From positions 1 to 37,560 of the forward strand of contig PNLE01000014.1 of NCBI GenBank assembly GCA_013822855.1: DNA of 37,560 bases. Reading direction: 5' to 3'. This DNA is from Planctomyces sp. GTDB lineage: Bacteria; Planctomycetota; Planctomycetia; Planctomycetales; Planctomycetaceae. This document shows positions 17,144 through 23,332 of the stretch, one piece after another. Below the pieces are notes generated by a model. That model had not been told where the DNA came from. It worked only from the letters and a program-made list of their open reading frames with translations, and did no database searches. Every line of letters begins with the position of its first letter. Position 1 is the first letter of the stretch. The position numbers and the translations under genes were made by a program.

Positions 17144-17887
17144 CTACAGCAGGCTTTCGAGCAGCATGCGCATTTTGCGAAGTTCCAGCGCGCGGTCGGT
17201 GCCGGTGATCAGTTCGGGGTACATCTCGACCGAAAGGGCGCGGGCGTAGTTGCACCGCTGGAGCTGGGTGATGATCCGGTTGTAATCGACTTCACCCAAT
17301 CCCACCGGCACCTGCATTTGCGAAGGGGAAGTGTCCCGCAGATGGGTGTGATAGGTATAGGGGAAGACGGGATCGATCGACTGGTTCGAGCACGGGCCGC
17401 AGATCACGGCACTCGGGTCGAGGGTAATCCCCAGACCCTGCACCGACTGGCAGAGCTCCACCGCCGTCCGGGGATCCTCCGTGAGAGTCGAAGTCTTCAT
17501 CTTGAGCGAGAGGCGGATGCCCGCCGTGTTCGCGATCGCCAGGCGGTTGCGGAGGCGGTCGATCTCCTCGTTGAAGGGCGTTCCCAGCGCACCGGCGGGA
17601 ATGGTGATCTGCGTGATCTTGAGGATCTTCGACAGCTTGCAGATCGCCTCGAACGGCACCGGTTCAATGTCGTGTTCGAGGGTCATGGCGACGGGTGTCA
17701 GCCGGGTCGACTCACGGTACTGCTTCACAAACCGCTCGGGATTGTCGGCCAGAACCGAGGGTTTGAGGTGTTCGGAGCGGTCGTCCATCCACAATTCAAG
17801 CTTGTCGTAGTGGAGATCCGAAATCAGCGAACAGGCTTCGGCGAATGGCACATCCGAGAAACATCGCGAAGAAATGGCGACGAACAT
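17144..17887 (-). CDS. Sugar phosphate isomerase/epimerase-like TIM-barrel protein
   Basis: The product is 247 residues from ATG 17887, chosen because an AGGGAGGGG ribosome site ends 4 nt upstream; the in-frame ATG at 17911 has none. The sequence 'FVAISSRCFSDVPFAEACSLISDLHYDKLELWMDD' starts the barrel. 'GIRLSLKMKT' (mid), 'LGITLDPSAVICGP' and 'YTYHTHLRDTSPSQMQVPVGLGEVDYNRIITQL' follow the AP-endonuclease-2/xylose-isomerase-like pattern, including the late 'H-x-R-D...G-G-x-D' metal-site region. It also has 'LSVEMYPE' near the C-terminus. The substrate cannot be told. It is probably a cytosolic carbohydrate isomerase or epimerase, transcribed toward moaA. Confidence 0.85.
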   Translation of the reverse strand: MFVAISSRCFSDVPFAEACSLISDLHYDKLELWMDDRSEHLKPSVLADNPERFVKQYRESTRLTPVAMTLEHDIEPVPFEAICKLSKILKITQITIPAGALGTPFNEEIDRLRNRLAIANTAGIRLSLKMKTSTLTEDPRTAVELCQSVQGLGITLDPSAVICGPCSNQSIDPVFPYTYHTHLRDTSPSQMQVPVGLGEVDYNRIITQLQRCNYARALSVEMYPELITGTDRALELRKMRMLLESLL

Positions 17888-18223
17888 CTGCCCCTCCCTG
17901 ACATTCCGCACCTTTTGCCGAACCCGCCCGCAAGACTGAATTAATACTTGCAGACAACGTGTTCGAGGTGCCTCTCATTTTCCCTAACTCAAAGCCAATC
18001 AACAGCTTCGGCTGGGCAGAACTCGACCTGATCCTTGGCCTCCGGCCATCAGTGACTTTATCCGGATCGTGCCGACCCTGCAAGGCGTTCCGATTGCGCC
18101 GTTCATGCCGAAAGGACTCGGCGGATCAATTGTTCGTGTTTTGAGGCGAAACGGCCGATAACCCATTCTGAGAGTCCAGGGAAGTCTTCCCTGGCACGGG
18201 GGCATTGTTCGGACGGTGGGAGA
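17888..18223. other. Divergent intergenic region
   Basis: About 336 nt lie between the TIM-barrel gene (-) and the lipoprotein (+). A TATTAA box-like sequence is present on the minus strand near 17940 but without a matching -35. No gene or RNA was recognised. Confidence 0.4.
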
Positions 18224-18823
18224 ATGGCGAGCATGAACTCGACATCAAAGCTGGGAATCCTGGCACTGGGTATTGCAGTCCTGTTTTCAGGCTGCTCTTC
18301 GGCGAACCAGACGGTTCGCGGACAATCACCATACACACTGGCCGACGGCACTCCCGTCGATCAGGCCACCATTCTGAATCAGGAGCGCACGCAGGCTCCG
18401 CTGATCGGCTCGGCCCCCGGCTACGGCCAACATGCCAAGGCCCACGCCAAGCATCATGACTACGCGATCGTGCCCGGTGCCCGCAATCACAATTACGGGT
18501 TCGAAGGTGGCTACTACGCCGGCAACGAAGGCTACTTCACCGGTGCCCAGGGCCAGATCTACACCAACCACGCCACCTACGGCCAAGGCCTGGGTCATGG
18601 CCGCGGCGGCGACCAGGGTTGCCCCGAATGCCAGTACGGCAACTCCTGCCCACCCGATGGCTGCAAGCGGTGCGGCAAGGGCTGCGGCTACCCGCACAAC
18701 CACCACACCTATCGCCATGTGTGGCCACAGAACCTCAGCTACCCCACCGGCCCCGTCCCCTCGGGCATGGTCCAGTACCCCTACTACACCCACCGCGGCC
18801 CGACCGACTTCTTCATGAAGTAA
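18224..18823 (+). CDS. Small Cys/His/Gly/Tyr-rich lipoprotein
   Basis: The product has 199 residues; ATG 18224 or 18233 may be used (GGGAG lies just upstream of the first). The signal peptide ends in lipobox 'LFSGC' with Cys24, so it is likely a lipoprotein. After a short linker the sequence becomes rich in His, Gly and Tyr ('HAKAHAKHHDY', 'GGYYAGNEGYFTGAQGQIY'). It then carries a Cys cluster with 'CPECQYGNSC' and 'CKRCGKGCGYPHNHH' that could bind metal. I do not recognise a named domain. It is followed by a strong terminator and stands as a single transcription unit. Confidence 0.8.
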   Translation: MASMNSTSKLGILALGIAVLFSGCSSANQTVRGQSPYTLADGTPVDQATILNQERTQAPLIGSAPGYGQHAKAHAKHHDYAIVPGARNHNYGFEGGYYAGNEGYFTGAQGQIYTNHATYGQGLGHGRGGDQGCPECQYGNSCPPDGCKRCGKGCGYPHNHHTYRHVWPQNLSYPTGPVPSGMVQYPYYTHRGPTDFFMK

Positions 18824-18859
18824 TCCCGGCCAGCTCGCATCCGGTGGAAGACGCACGAA

Positions 18860-18890
18860 CCCCATAGCGATATGGGGTTTTTTCGTTTTT
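18860..18890 (+). terminator. Intrinsic terminator after the lipoprotein gene
   Basis: CCCCATA-GCGA-TATGGGG is a perfect 7-bp stem with a GCGA tetraloop, immediately followed by TTTTTTCGTTTTT. It sits 36 nt after the stop at 18823 and before the convergent histidine kinase gene. Confidence 0.92.
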
Positions 18891-18945
18891 GAAGGAACGC
18901 GACTCCGGGAGAAATCTCTCCGTCACATCGCCGGAATGCATGGGT

Positions 18946-20130
18946 TCAAATCGCCGCGCTGGGTTCGGCTTCCAGGATGGGGTTGCCAGCACTCGCCACC
19001 GCTTCCCGGGGAAGATGGATGGTAAACGTCGTCCCGTCCTCGGCGGTGGAGGTCACTTCTATCCGACCATGATGCGATCGGACGACTTCCCGGGTGATGT
19101 ACAGGCCCATGCCGATGCTGCTGGTCCGCTCGGCCTGGGGACTTTCCGCCGTCGAGCCACGAACCAGGGGATCGAAGATCAGGGAAAGTTCCTCCTCCGG
19201 GATCGGGATGCCGCCGTTGTGAACTTCGATGACGACCCCCGTCGCCTCGCCGCGAAGTGACAGCGTGATGGGGATTTCCGCCAGGCCATGCTGCACGGCG
19301 TTCCCCAGCAGGTTCGAGATCGCCTGCCGGATCCGGTCGTGATCCCATTTGCCATGCAGATCGCCGTACGTCAGTAGTTCGATCCGGTGTTGGGGATGGG
19401 AGACGCGGCACTCCTTCACCAGTTCAGCCCCCAGCACCGCCAGATCCATCAGCACCGGCTTGACGGGCATGCCGGCCCCCAACCGGGTGCGGGTGTAATC
19501 CAGCAGGTCGTTGATCATCCGCTGCATCACATCGGCGCTCTGCGTGATCGTCGCCGCGCACTCGACCACCTCGGCCCGGTCATGGCTGATCAACGGCAGC
19601 ACTTCGGCCGACATCGTGATCGCGCTCAGCGGATTGCGCAGGTCGTGGCTGAGGATCGCCAGGAACATATCGCGGGCCTGATCCACCCGTGTGGTGTAGC
19701 TGGCCACCGATTTCGAGAGGGACTGGTCGATCGATTCGTTGAAGCGCGTCAGATCGTCGATGTCCTGCGTGTGGGGTTGGTGGCCGCTGTCACGCCAGAG
19801 CTGGATCACGCCGGCCCGGAGGGCGCGATACTCGCTCATCATCTCGAGCATGTCGAAGCCCAGGCTCAGGCGGTCGACGGCATGGGCGTCCGACGCACCG
19901 TCGAGCTCCTCGCTCTCCACCTCCGGCGACTCCCCCTTGGACTTCTCAGCCCGTTCGGCGACGGTTTGCGGCGATTTCATGTCCCGTGCGGTGGCGCCCA
20001 GAATCAGTTTGACATGATCCTGCAGGCGCAACTTGTCCAGATGCTCCCCCGACCGGGTGCTCCGCGCGAACACCTCCCATCCGGCCACAATGGGCTCCAT
20101 GTGGGAAAGAATGAAGTCGGCGAGACGCAT
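18946..20130 (-). CDS. Sensor histidine kinase with RsbRD-like N-terminal domain
   Basis: The product has 394 residues; ATG 20130 is preceded by GGAG at 6-7 nt. The N-terminus 'RLADFILSHMEPIVAGWEVFARS' is the opening of an RsbRD_N-type globular sensor domain (residues ~1-150), known from sigma-B stressosome proteins and many soluble histidine kinases. The phospho-acceptor box 'LAILSHDLRNPLSAITMSAE' places the His at 162. The ATPase domain has an N box 'ISNLLGNAVQHG', a G1-like 'VHNGGIPIP' (His replaces the usual Asp) and G2 'IGMGLYITREVVRSHHG'. There are no membrane helices, so it is a cytosolic sensor. No response regulator is adjacent, making it an orphan kinase. Confidence 0.92.
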   Translation of the reverse strand: MRLADFILSHMEPIVAGWEVFARSTRSGEHLDKLRLQDHVKLILGATARDMKSPQTVAERAEKSKGESPEVESEELDGASDAHAVDRLSLGFDMLEMMSEYRALRAGVIQLWRDSGHQPHTQDIDDLTRFNESIDQSLSKSVASYTTRVDQARDMFLAILSHDLRNPLSAITMSAEVLPLISHDRAEVVECAATITQSADVMQRMINDLLDYTRTRLGAGMPVKPVLMDLAVLGAELVKECRVSHPQHRIELLTYGDLHGKWDHDRIRQAISNLLGNAVQHGLAEIPITLSLRGEATGVVIEVHNGGIPIPEEELSLIFDPLVRGSTAESPQAERTSSIGMGLYITREVVRSHHGRIEVTSTAEDGTTFTIHLPREAVASAGNPILEAEPSAAI

Positions 20131-20651
20131 GAGTCACTCCGGTGAAGGGCCACGAAAAGTCGCCTGGGCCGACCGGTCTACTCTGCGTACCCCCTCCACA
20201 GTACACCACAGGGAAAAACTTCACAGCGGAAACTTCGCTGGGGAGGATTCCACGGGTGGAATCCGAGAGTGCAGCAAACGGCACTTCGGACGAATCACTC
20301 TCCATCCCTCATGGTCGCCGTTTTGATTCGACGCGGATTCAAGGTTCGGCCTCGATTCGGAATAACCGACCGCGATTCACACACCGGGGCATCATTACCT
20401 GCGAGCAGCTCAACCAGCTGGCGCCCCACCGACTGACAGCCGCCACCTCAACGAGGGGAGCTAGACGGTTTCTACGCCCCGGGATCCGCAGGTCACCGCC
20501 CACTACATCACCACAAAGCGGATGTATGAGATTCACCTCGGGCTGAAATCAGACCCGGTGGCTACCGCATCGTGACTTACCTATCTTCACCTATCAAGGG
20601 AGCCTCCCACAAGTTAAGCCGCTCTGTGGACCCCGAAGCGGGCGGCACCTT
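20131..20651. other. Intergenic region, one palindrome, no gene
   Basis: The sequence upstream of the histidine kinase holds a perfect palindrome (20245-20264) but no credible coding frame. It forms the left part of the accessory stretch that extends to 23.3 kb. Confidence 0.45.
20245..20264. repeat. Palindrome of the ATTCCAC family
   Basis: GGATTCCAC-GG-GTGGAATCC is a perfect dyad with a 2-nt centre. The ATTCCAC core recurs in palindromes at 20844, 22400 and 22553. Confidence 0.55.
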
Positions 20652-20816
20652 CTATTCAGGTCGTCCTTTTGCGACAAAAAACAACCACCAGACCTCGAGC
20701 CCGAATCCCAGTATGGGAATCCATGCCAGACCAACCACCACCCAGGCCAGATAGAGCAATCCACGCCGGATCCACCACGGGCGGCGATCTGGCGGGCGAT
20801 AGTCCCGTGAAACCAT
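20652..20816 (-). CDS. Possible small membrane protein
   Basis: The frame gives 54 residues from ATG 20816, or 66 from a GTG at 20852. It has a basic N-terminus ('RDYRPPDRRPWWIRRG') followed by two hydrophobic stretches ('LLYLAWVVVGLAWIPILGFGLEVWWLFFVA') and a basic end. This positive-inside pattern looks like a real small membrane protein rather than noise. There is no ribosome site in front of either start and no recognised family, so it is a tentative call. Confidence 0.35.
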   Translation of the reverse strand: MVSRDYRPPDRRPWWIRRGLLYLAWVVVGLAWIPILGFGLEVWWLFFVAKGRPE

Positions 20817-20843
20817 GTGGTGTCGCCATGTGCCGACGGAAAG

Positions 20844-20861
20844 TGATTCCACGCGGAATCA
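20844..20861. repeat. Palindrome left of the PIN module
   Basis: TGATTCC-ACGC-GGAATCA is a perfect 7-bp dyad. It matches the site at 22553-22570 in 17 of 18 positions and in the same orientation, and the two flank the PIN module. Confidence 0.6.
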
Positions 20862-20983
20862 GAATTACGCCAGATATAACAAAGAGGTGACGGCGGGGCT
20901 GCCCGAACAACGCCGTCCGCCCAGTGGGCGGGCAGTGCAACTCAGATCCGAGGTACGAACGGAAAGCGATTCGGAACACGAAG

Positions 20984-21463
20984 CTAAAAGAGCGTCTCAG
21001 CCTTTGGAATATCCAGAGCTTCAATTAACGAAGTGGCCATATTCCTGCATCTCTTGTCATGCGTGTAGAACTTTTTCGCTCCAACACCATGAATGGACGC
21101 AATAATCATCGCATCGGCCTTCACAACTTTGCGATCAGACGATTTCAAAGACTCGATAAGTTGTTCGTTCTCGCGACATATCTTTGCGGCATTGGCAGCA
21201 GCGCGAATGTCAAACTCGGCACAGATGAAGCGTTTGGCAAATTCCTGCGTCAGTGATGGGTGTTGATTCACAGGTACGCGCTGAAGGATCTCGGCAATGC
21301 TAATCGTGGAGATTGCTAACTGATGATTATCCTGAAGGATCCGATCGATCAGCGAAATTGCGCGTCGTTTCAACAATACGAAATCTGGATTGTCCTTGTT
21401 TTCAGCGATAACCGGCGCGAGACCAGCATAGATGATCACCATGGAATCAATACCAACGATCAT
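20984..21463 (-). CDS. PIN-domain ribonuclease-like protein (VapC type)
   Basis: This 159-residue protein has the conserved acidic set of PIN nucleases: Asp6 ('GIDSMVIIY'), Glu58 ('STISIAEIL'), Asp117 ('KADAMIIASI') and Asp136 ('YTHDKR'). These coordinate Mg2+/Mn2+ for RNA cleavage. Length and order of motifs match VapC-like toxins. Its ATG overlaps the stop of the upstream 268-residue gene (ATGA, 21460-21463), so the two are translationally coupled. In classical VapBC the upstream gene is a short antitoxin; here it is long and of a different type. The DNA is AT-richer than flanking genes. Confidence 0.88.
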   Translation of the reverse strand: MIVGIDSMVIIYAGLAPVIAENKDNPDFVLLKRRAISLIDRILQDNHQLAISTISIAEILQRVPVNQHPSLTQEFAKRFICAEFDIRAAANAAKICRENEQLIESLKSSDRKVVKADAMIIASIHGVGAKKFYTHDKRCRNMATSLIEALDIPKAETLF

Positions 21464-22266
21464 TCACGCTCTCCATGAATGACTGTTTCCGGACTCTCGA
21501 CTTTGTCCCAGGCCGAAAGACCGGCTCGACGGAGTGCCGCGATAGCCTCATGCGCTTTGCCAAACTGCGGTTGTGTGAATGAGGTGATTTCGAACGACAC
21601 TAGACGACCGGATCCCTGGATCCATTGAGATGTGCCTTTGGCGTGAATGCTCTCATAAAGGCGTTTTCCCAATTCTTGAGCAATTTCGCGGCTCTTTATG
21701 GAGCAGTAGAGCAGGGGCTTTCGATTGGACACGCGGAGAACGCATTTCATACCCGACGCACCACCGACGCGTTCGATTCGTCCGTAGATGCTGGATTCAC
21801 CTGTCATGAGAATTCGCTTCTCGATGTCGCCATATTCGTGCCCACTGATCACGAACAACGGATGACGAATCTGTCCGGGGACGGAGACTTCCATCTTCCA
21901 ACCGTGGGACTTTGACACTTCGCTCAGGCTGCGAATAGCCGGGAGAATTGCTTCGATGTCGTCCGTACTCGTTTCCCAATCGTCCTCTTCACCTGAGATC
22001 AAGTAATTCACACGACTCAGATTGCGAATCGCCTGTTCGGGATTTCGGGCACTACAAAGGTAGATCGCAGATCCCTTCTTCACGTCCACGAGGCCGATGG
22101 AACTCTCTGGATCCACGCGTGTGGACTCAAAAGGATTGCGACCACTGGCAAGATCCTGAACTGCGCTAAGCACATCGCTCACTGCGCGCAAAGGCACCTT
22201 CTCTGGAGACACACCAGGACCGACAAAGCGGACTTGGAATGTCACGGGTGGGCGATCTTTGACCAT
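21460..22266 (-). CDS. PIN-associated protein of unknown function
   Basis: The product is 268 residues from ATG 22266. This start is supported by AAGG 9-10 nt upstream and by a promoter at 22307-22335; the in-frame ATG at 22362 would lie upstream of that promoter. The N-terminal part reads 'VTFQVRFVGPGVSPEKVPLRAVSDVLSAVQDLASG', followed by a strand with 'IGLVDVKKGSAIYLC'. The C-terminal part contains 'SIYGRIERVGG', 'LLYCSIKSREIAQELGKRLYESIHAKGTSQW' and 'LVSFEITSF', which looks like two small beta domains. I recall similar uncharacterised proteins next to PIN genes, but this is memory, not a search. It could be an antitoxin or a targeting partner of the nuclease. Confidence 0.8.
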   Translation of the reverse strand: MVKDRPPVTFQVRFVGPGVSPEKVPLRAVSDVLSAVQDLASGRNPFESTRVDPESSIGLVDVKKGSAIYLCSARNPEQAIRNLSRVNYLISGEEDDWETSTDDIEAILPAIRSLSEVSKSHGWKMEVSVPGQIRHPLFVISGHEYGDIEKRILMTGESSIYGRIERVGGASGMKCVLRVSNRKPLLYCSIKSREIAQELGKRLYESIHAKGTSQWIQGSGRLVSFEITSFTQPQFGKAHEAIAALRRAGLSAWDKVESPETVIHGERE

Positions 22267-22306
22267 CACAATTGCCTTAGAAGACACTGCCGAGCGTACG
22301 CCACCA

Positions 22307-22335
22307 ACAATAGCGCACAGGAGAACACGTGTCAA
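22307..22335 (-). promoter_or_regulatory. Sigma70-like promoter of the PIN module
   Basis: On the minus strand there is TTGACA (22335-22330), a 17-nt spacer, and TATTGT (22312-22307). The -35 is a full match and the -10 a good one. The predicted start near 22300 gives a leader of about 34 nt to ATG 22266. Confidence 0.7.
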
Positions 22336-22399
22336 TCGGAAGCCAGATCCACCGGCTAACATCTCCTACGATAAGGGTATTCGACCGGCCGGGGAAACA

Positions 22400-22426
22400 T
22401 TCATTCCACCATCTTGGTGGAATGAA
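22400..22426. repeat. Perfect 11-bp inverted repeat upstream of the PIN module
   Basis: TTCATTCCACC (22400-22410) and GGTGGAATGAA (22416-22426) are separated by ATCTT. It lies about 65 nt upstream of the PIN-module -35. It may be an operator or one more member of the ATTCCAC palindrome family. Confidence 0.6.
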
Positions 22427-22552
22427 CGTCGTATCCCGACGGTGAGTTCCACGCGTAACCCGGTCGACAAGATGGTCGGCTCGGTAAAGTATGACTCACT
22501 TCAGTATGTGAAGCCCTTTGGGCGTGGAGAATCCGAGCCATTTTGTGACTTC

Positions 22553-22570
22553 TGATTCCACGCGAAATCA
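22553..22570. repeat. Palindrome right of the PIN module
   Basis: TGATTCCACGCGAAATCA differs by one base from the site at 20844-20861, in direct orientation, about 1.7 kb away. The two copies bracket the PIN module and its promoter. Confidence 0.6.
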
Positions 22571-22808
22571 GTTTGGGCTTGCGCGGCAGTTCCGCCAGCG
22601 GTAACAGCGAGGGACGTCACGAAAAAGGTGGCGACGGGACGGCGCGAACAGCCCCGCTGCCGATATCACCGCCAGCTTGGATGTTCTCTTTTGGGTACCC
22701 CAATGACTGCGCGTGGCCACGGGATCAGCGGTTTTGGCATGTGGAGGTCACGCGGAAGACTGTCCGATTGCCTTTGGGGACTTGCAACGCCTGATCCCGC
22801 TTCGGGCG

Positions 22809-22934
22809 CTAATCTTCAGTCACCAGAAGATTCAGCAGATCTTGGTTCAAAAACAGCTTTTCTCGTCCAGAAGAGTGTTCTTCCAGGATGCCGATTTCCA
22901 CGAGTTGTTTGAGGTTGTGGGAGGCTGTTTGGCG
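22809..22934 (-). pseudogene. C-terminal remnant of a Fic-family protein
   Basis: One minus-strand frame reads RQTASHNLKQLVEIGILEE, then HSSGREKLFLNQDLLNLLVTED and a TAG stop. This is the winged-helix C-terminus found in many Fic (AMP-transferase) proteins, where it is usually preceded by 'LxVSR'. Here a TAA stop lies directly before the Arg codon and no Fic catalytic motif is found upstream, so only about 41 residues remain. It is therefore a decayed fragment, not a working gene. A generic ArsR/MarR-like wing is a less likely source. Confidence 0.55.
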
Positions 22935-22984
22935 TTAGGTCGGATCTACTCGATCTTTGGTTCCTACTCTTCCGCCCTGCGATA

Positions 22985-23071
22985 TGTCGCACCCATCGAC
23001 ACGTCAAGAAAACGTGTCGATTTTTTCGTGTTTTTTCGACACGTTCTGAGAACGTGTCGTTGGGAGCGACA
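22985..23071. repeat. Nested inverted repeat with two identical inner dyads
   Basis: Two 36-nt arms (22985-23020 and 23036-23071) are inverse complements at about 29 of 36 positions, around a T-rich 15-nt centre. Each arm itself contains the dyad CGACACGT-N7-ACGTGTCG (22997-23019 and 23037-23059). The second dyad is complementary across all 11 bases of each half. The outer ends are TGTCGC and GCGACA. Confidence 0.75.
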
Positions 23072-23080
23072 TGTTCATGG

Positions 23081-23110
23081 GGGTGGCCCGGCCAGCTTGA
23101 GGCCGGGTCG
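23081..23110 (+). repeat. REP-like element, copy B
   Basis: GGTGGCCCGGCC, AGCTTGA and GGCCGGGT form a 7-bp stem hairpin. It shares arm and loop with copies A (12809) and C (23266). Confidence 0.65.
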
Positions 23111-23265
23111 CAAAGCGACAAGACGCCGCGCCCTGCTCGTGACCCGCTTCAAGAGCGGAGGCTTGGTTATGGGTGCTCAGATCATCCAGCAATTACGATT
23201 GCCAAAGCATATGGCGCGGAAGGCACGGCTTCTTCTGGCGGTGGCTACCAGTTGTCGTCAACACA

Positions 23266-23297
23266 GGCCACCCGGCCACAAGTTGGCCGGGCCACCC
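23266..23297 (-). repeat. REP-like element, copy C (inverted relative to B)
   Basis: The reverse complement reads GGTGGCCCGGCCAACTTG followed by TGGCCGGGT. It has an 8-bp stem around a 5-nt loop. Together with copy B it forms a facing pair about 155 nt apart. Confidence 0.65.
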
Positions 23298-23332
23298 ATT
23301 TCTCTTCACCCTTGTCACAGACCTTGGCCAAA

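Larger units (their letters stand above)
22267..23332. other. Gene-poor accessory stretch with repeats and a gene remnant
   Basis: More than 1 kb lies without an intact gene. It contains the PIN-module promoter, palindromes at 22400 and 22553, a Fic C-terminal remnant (22809-22934), a nested inverted repeat (22985-23071) and two facing REP-like copies (23081, 23266). Short ORFs here show no domain. Confidence 0.6.

Noticed and set aside
15727-17208. Plus-strand open frame of 493 codons across moaA
   Set aside because: moaA with both Fe-S motifs and the Gly-Gly tail occupies the other strand.
18943-18965. GGGTTCAAATC, like a tRNA T-loop
   Set aside because: The flanking bases do not form a T-stem, and no acceptor or anticodon arm is found nearby; it lies at the end of the histidine kinase gene.
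20245-22570. Possible CRISPR array from recurring palindromes
   Set aside because: Only four units, unequal spacing of hundreds of bases, differing lengths, and no cas gene.
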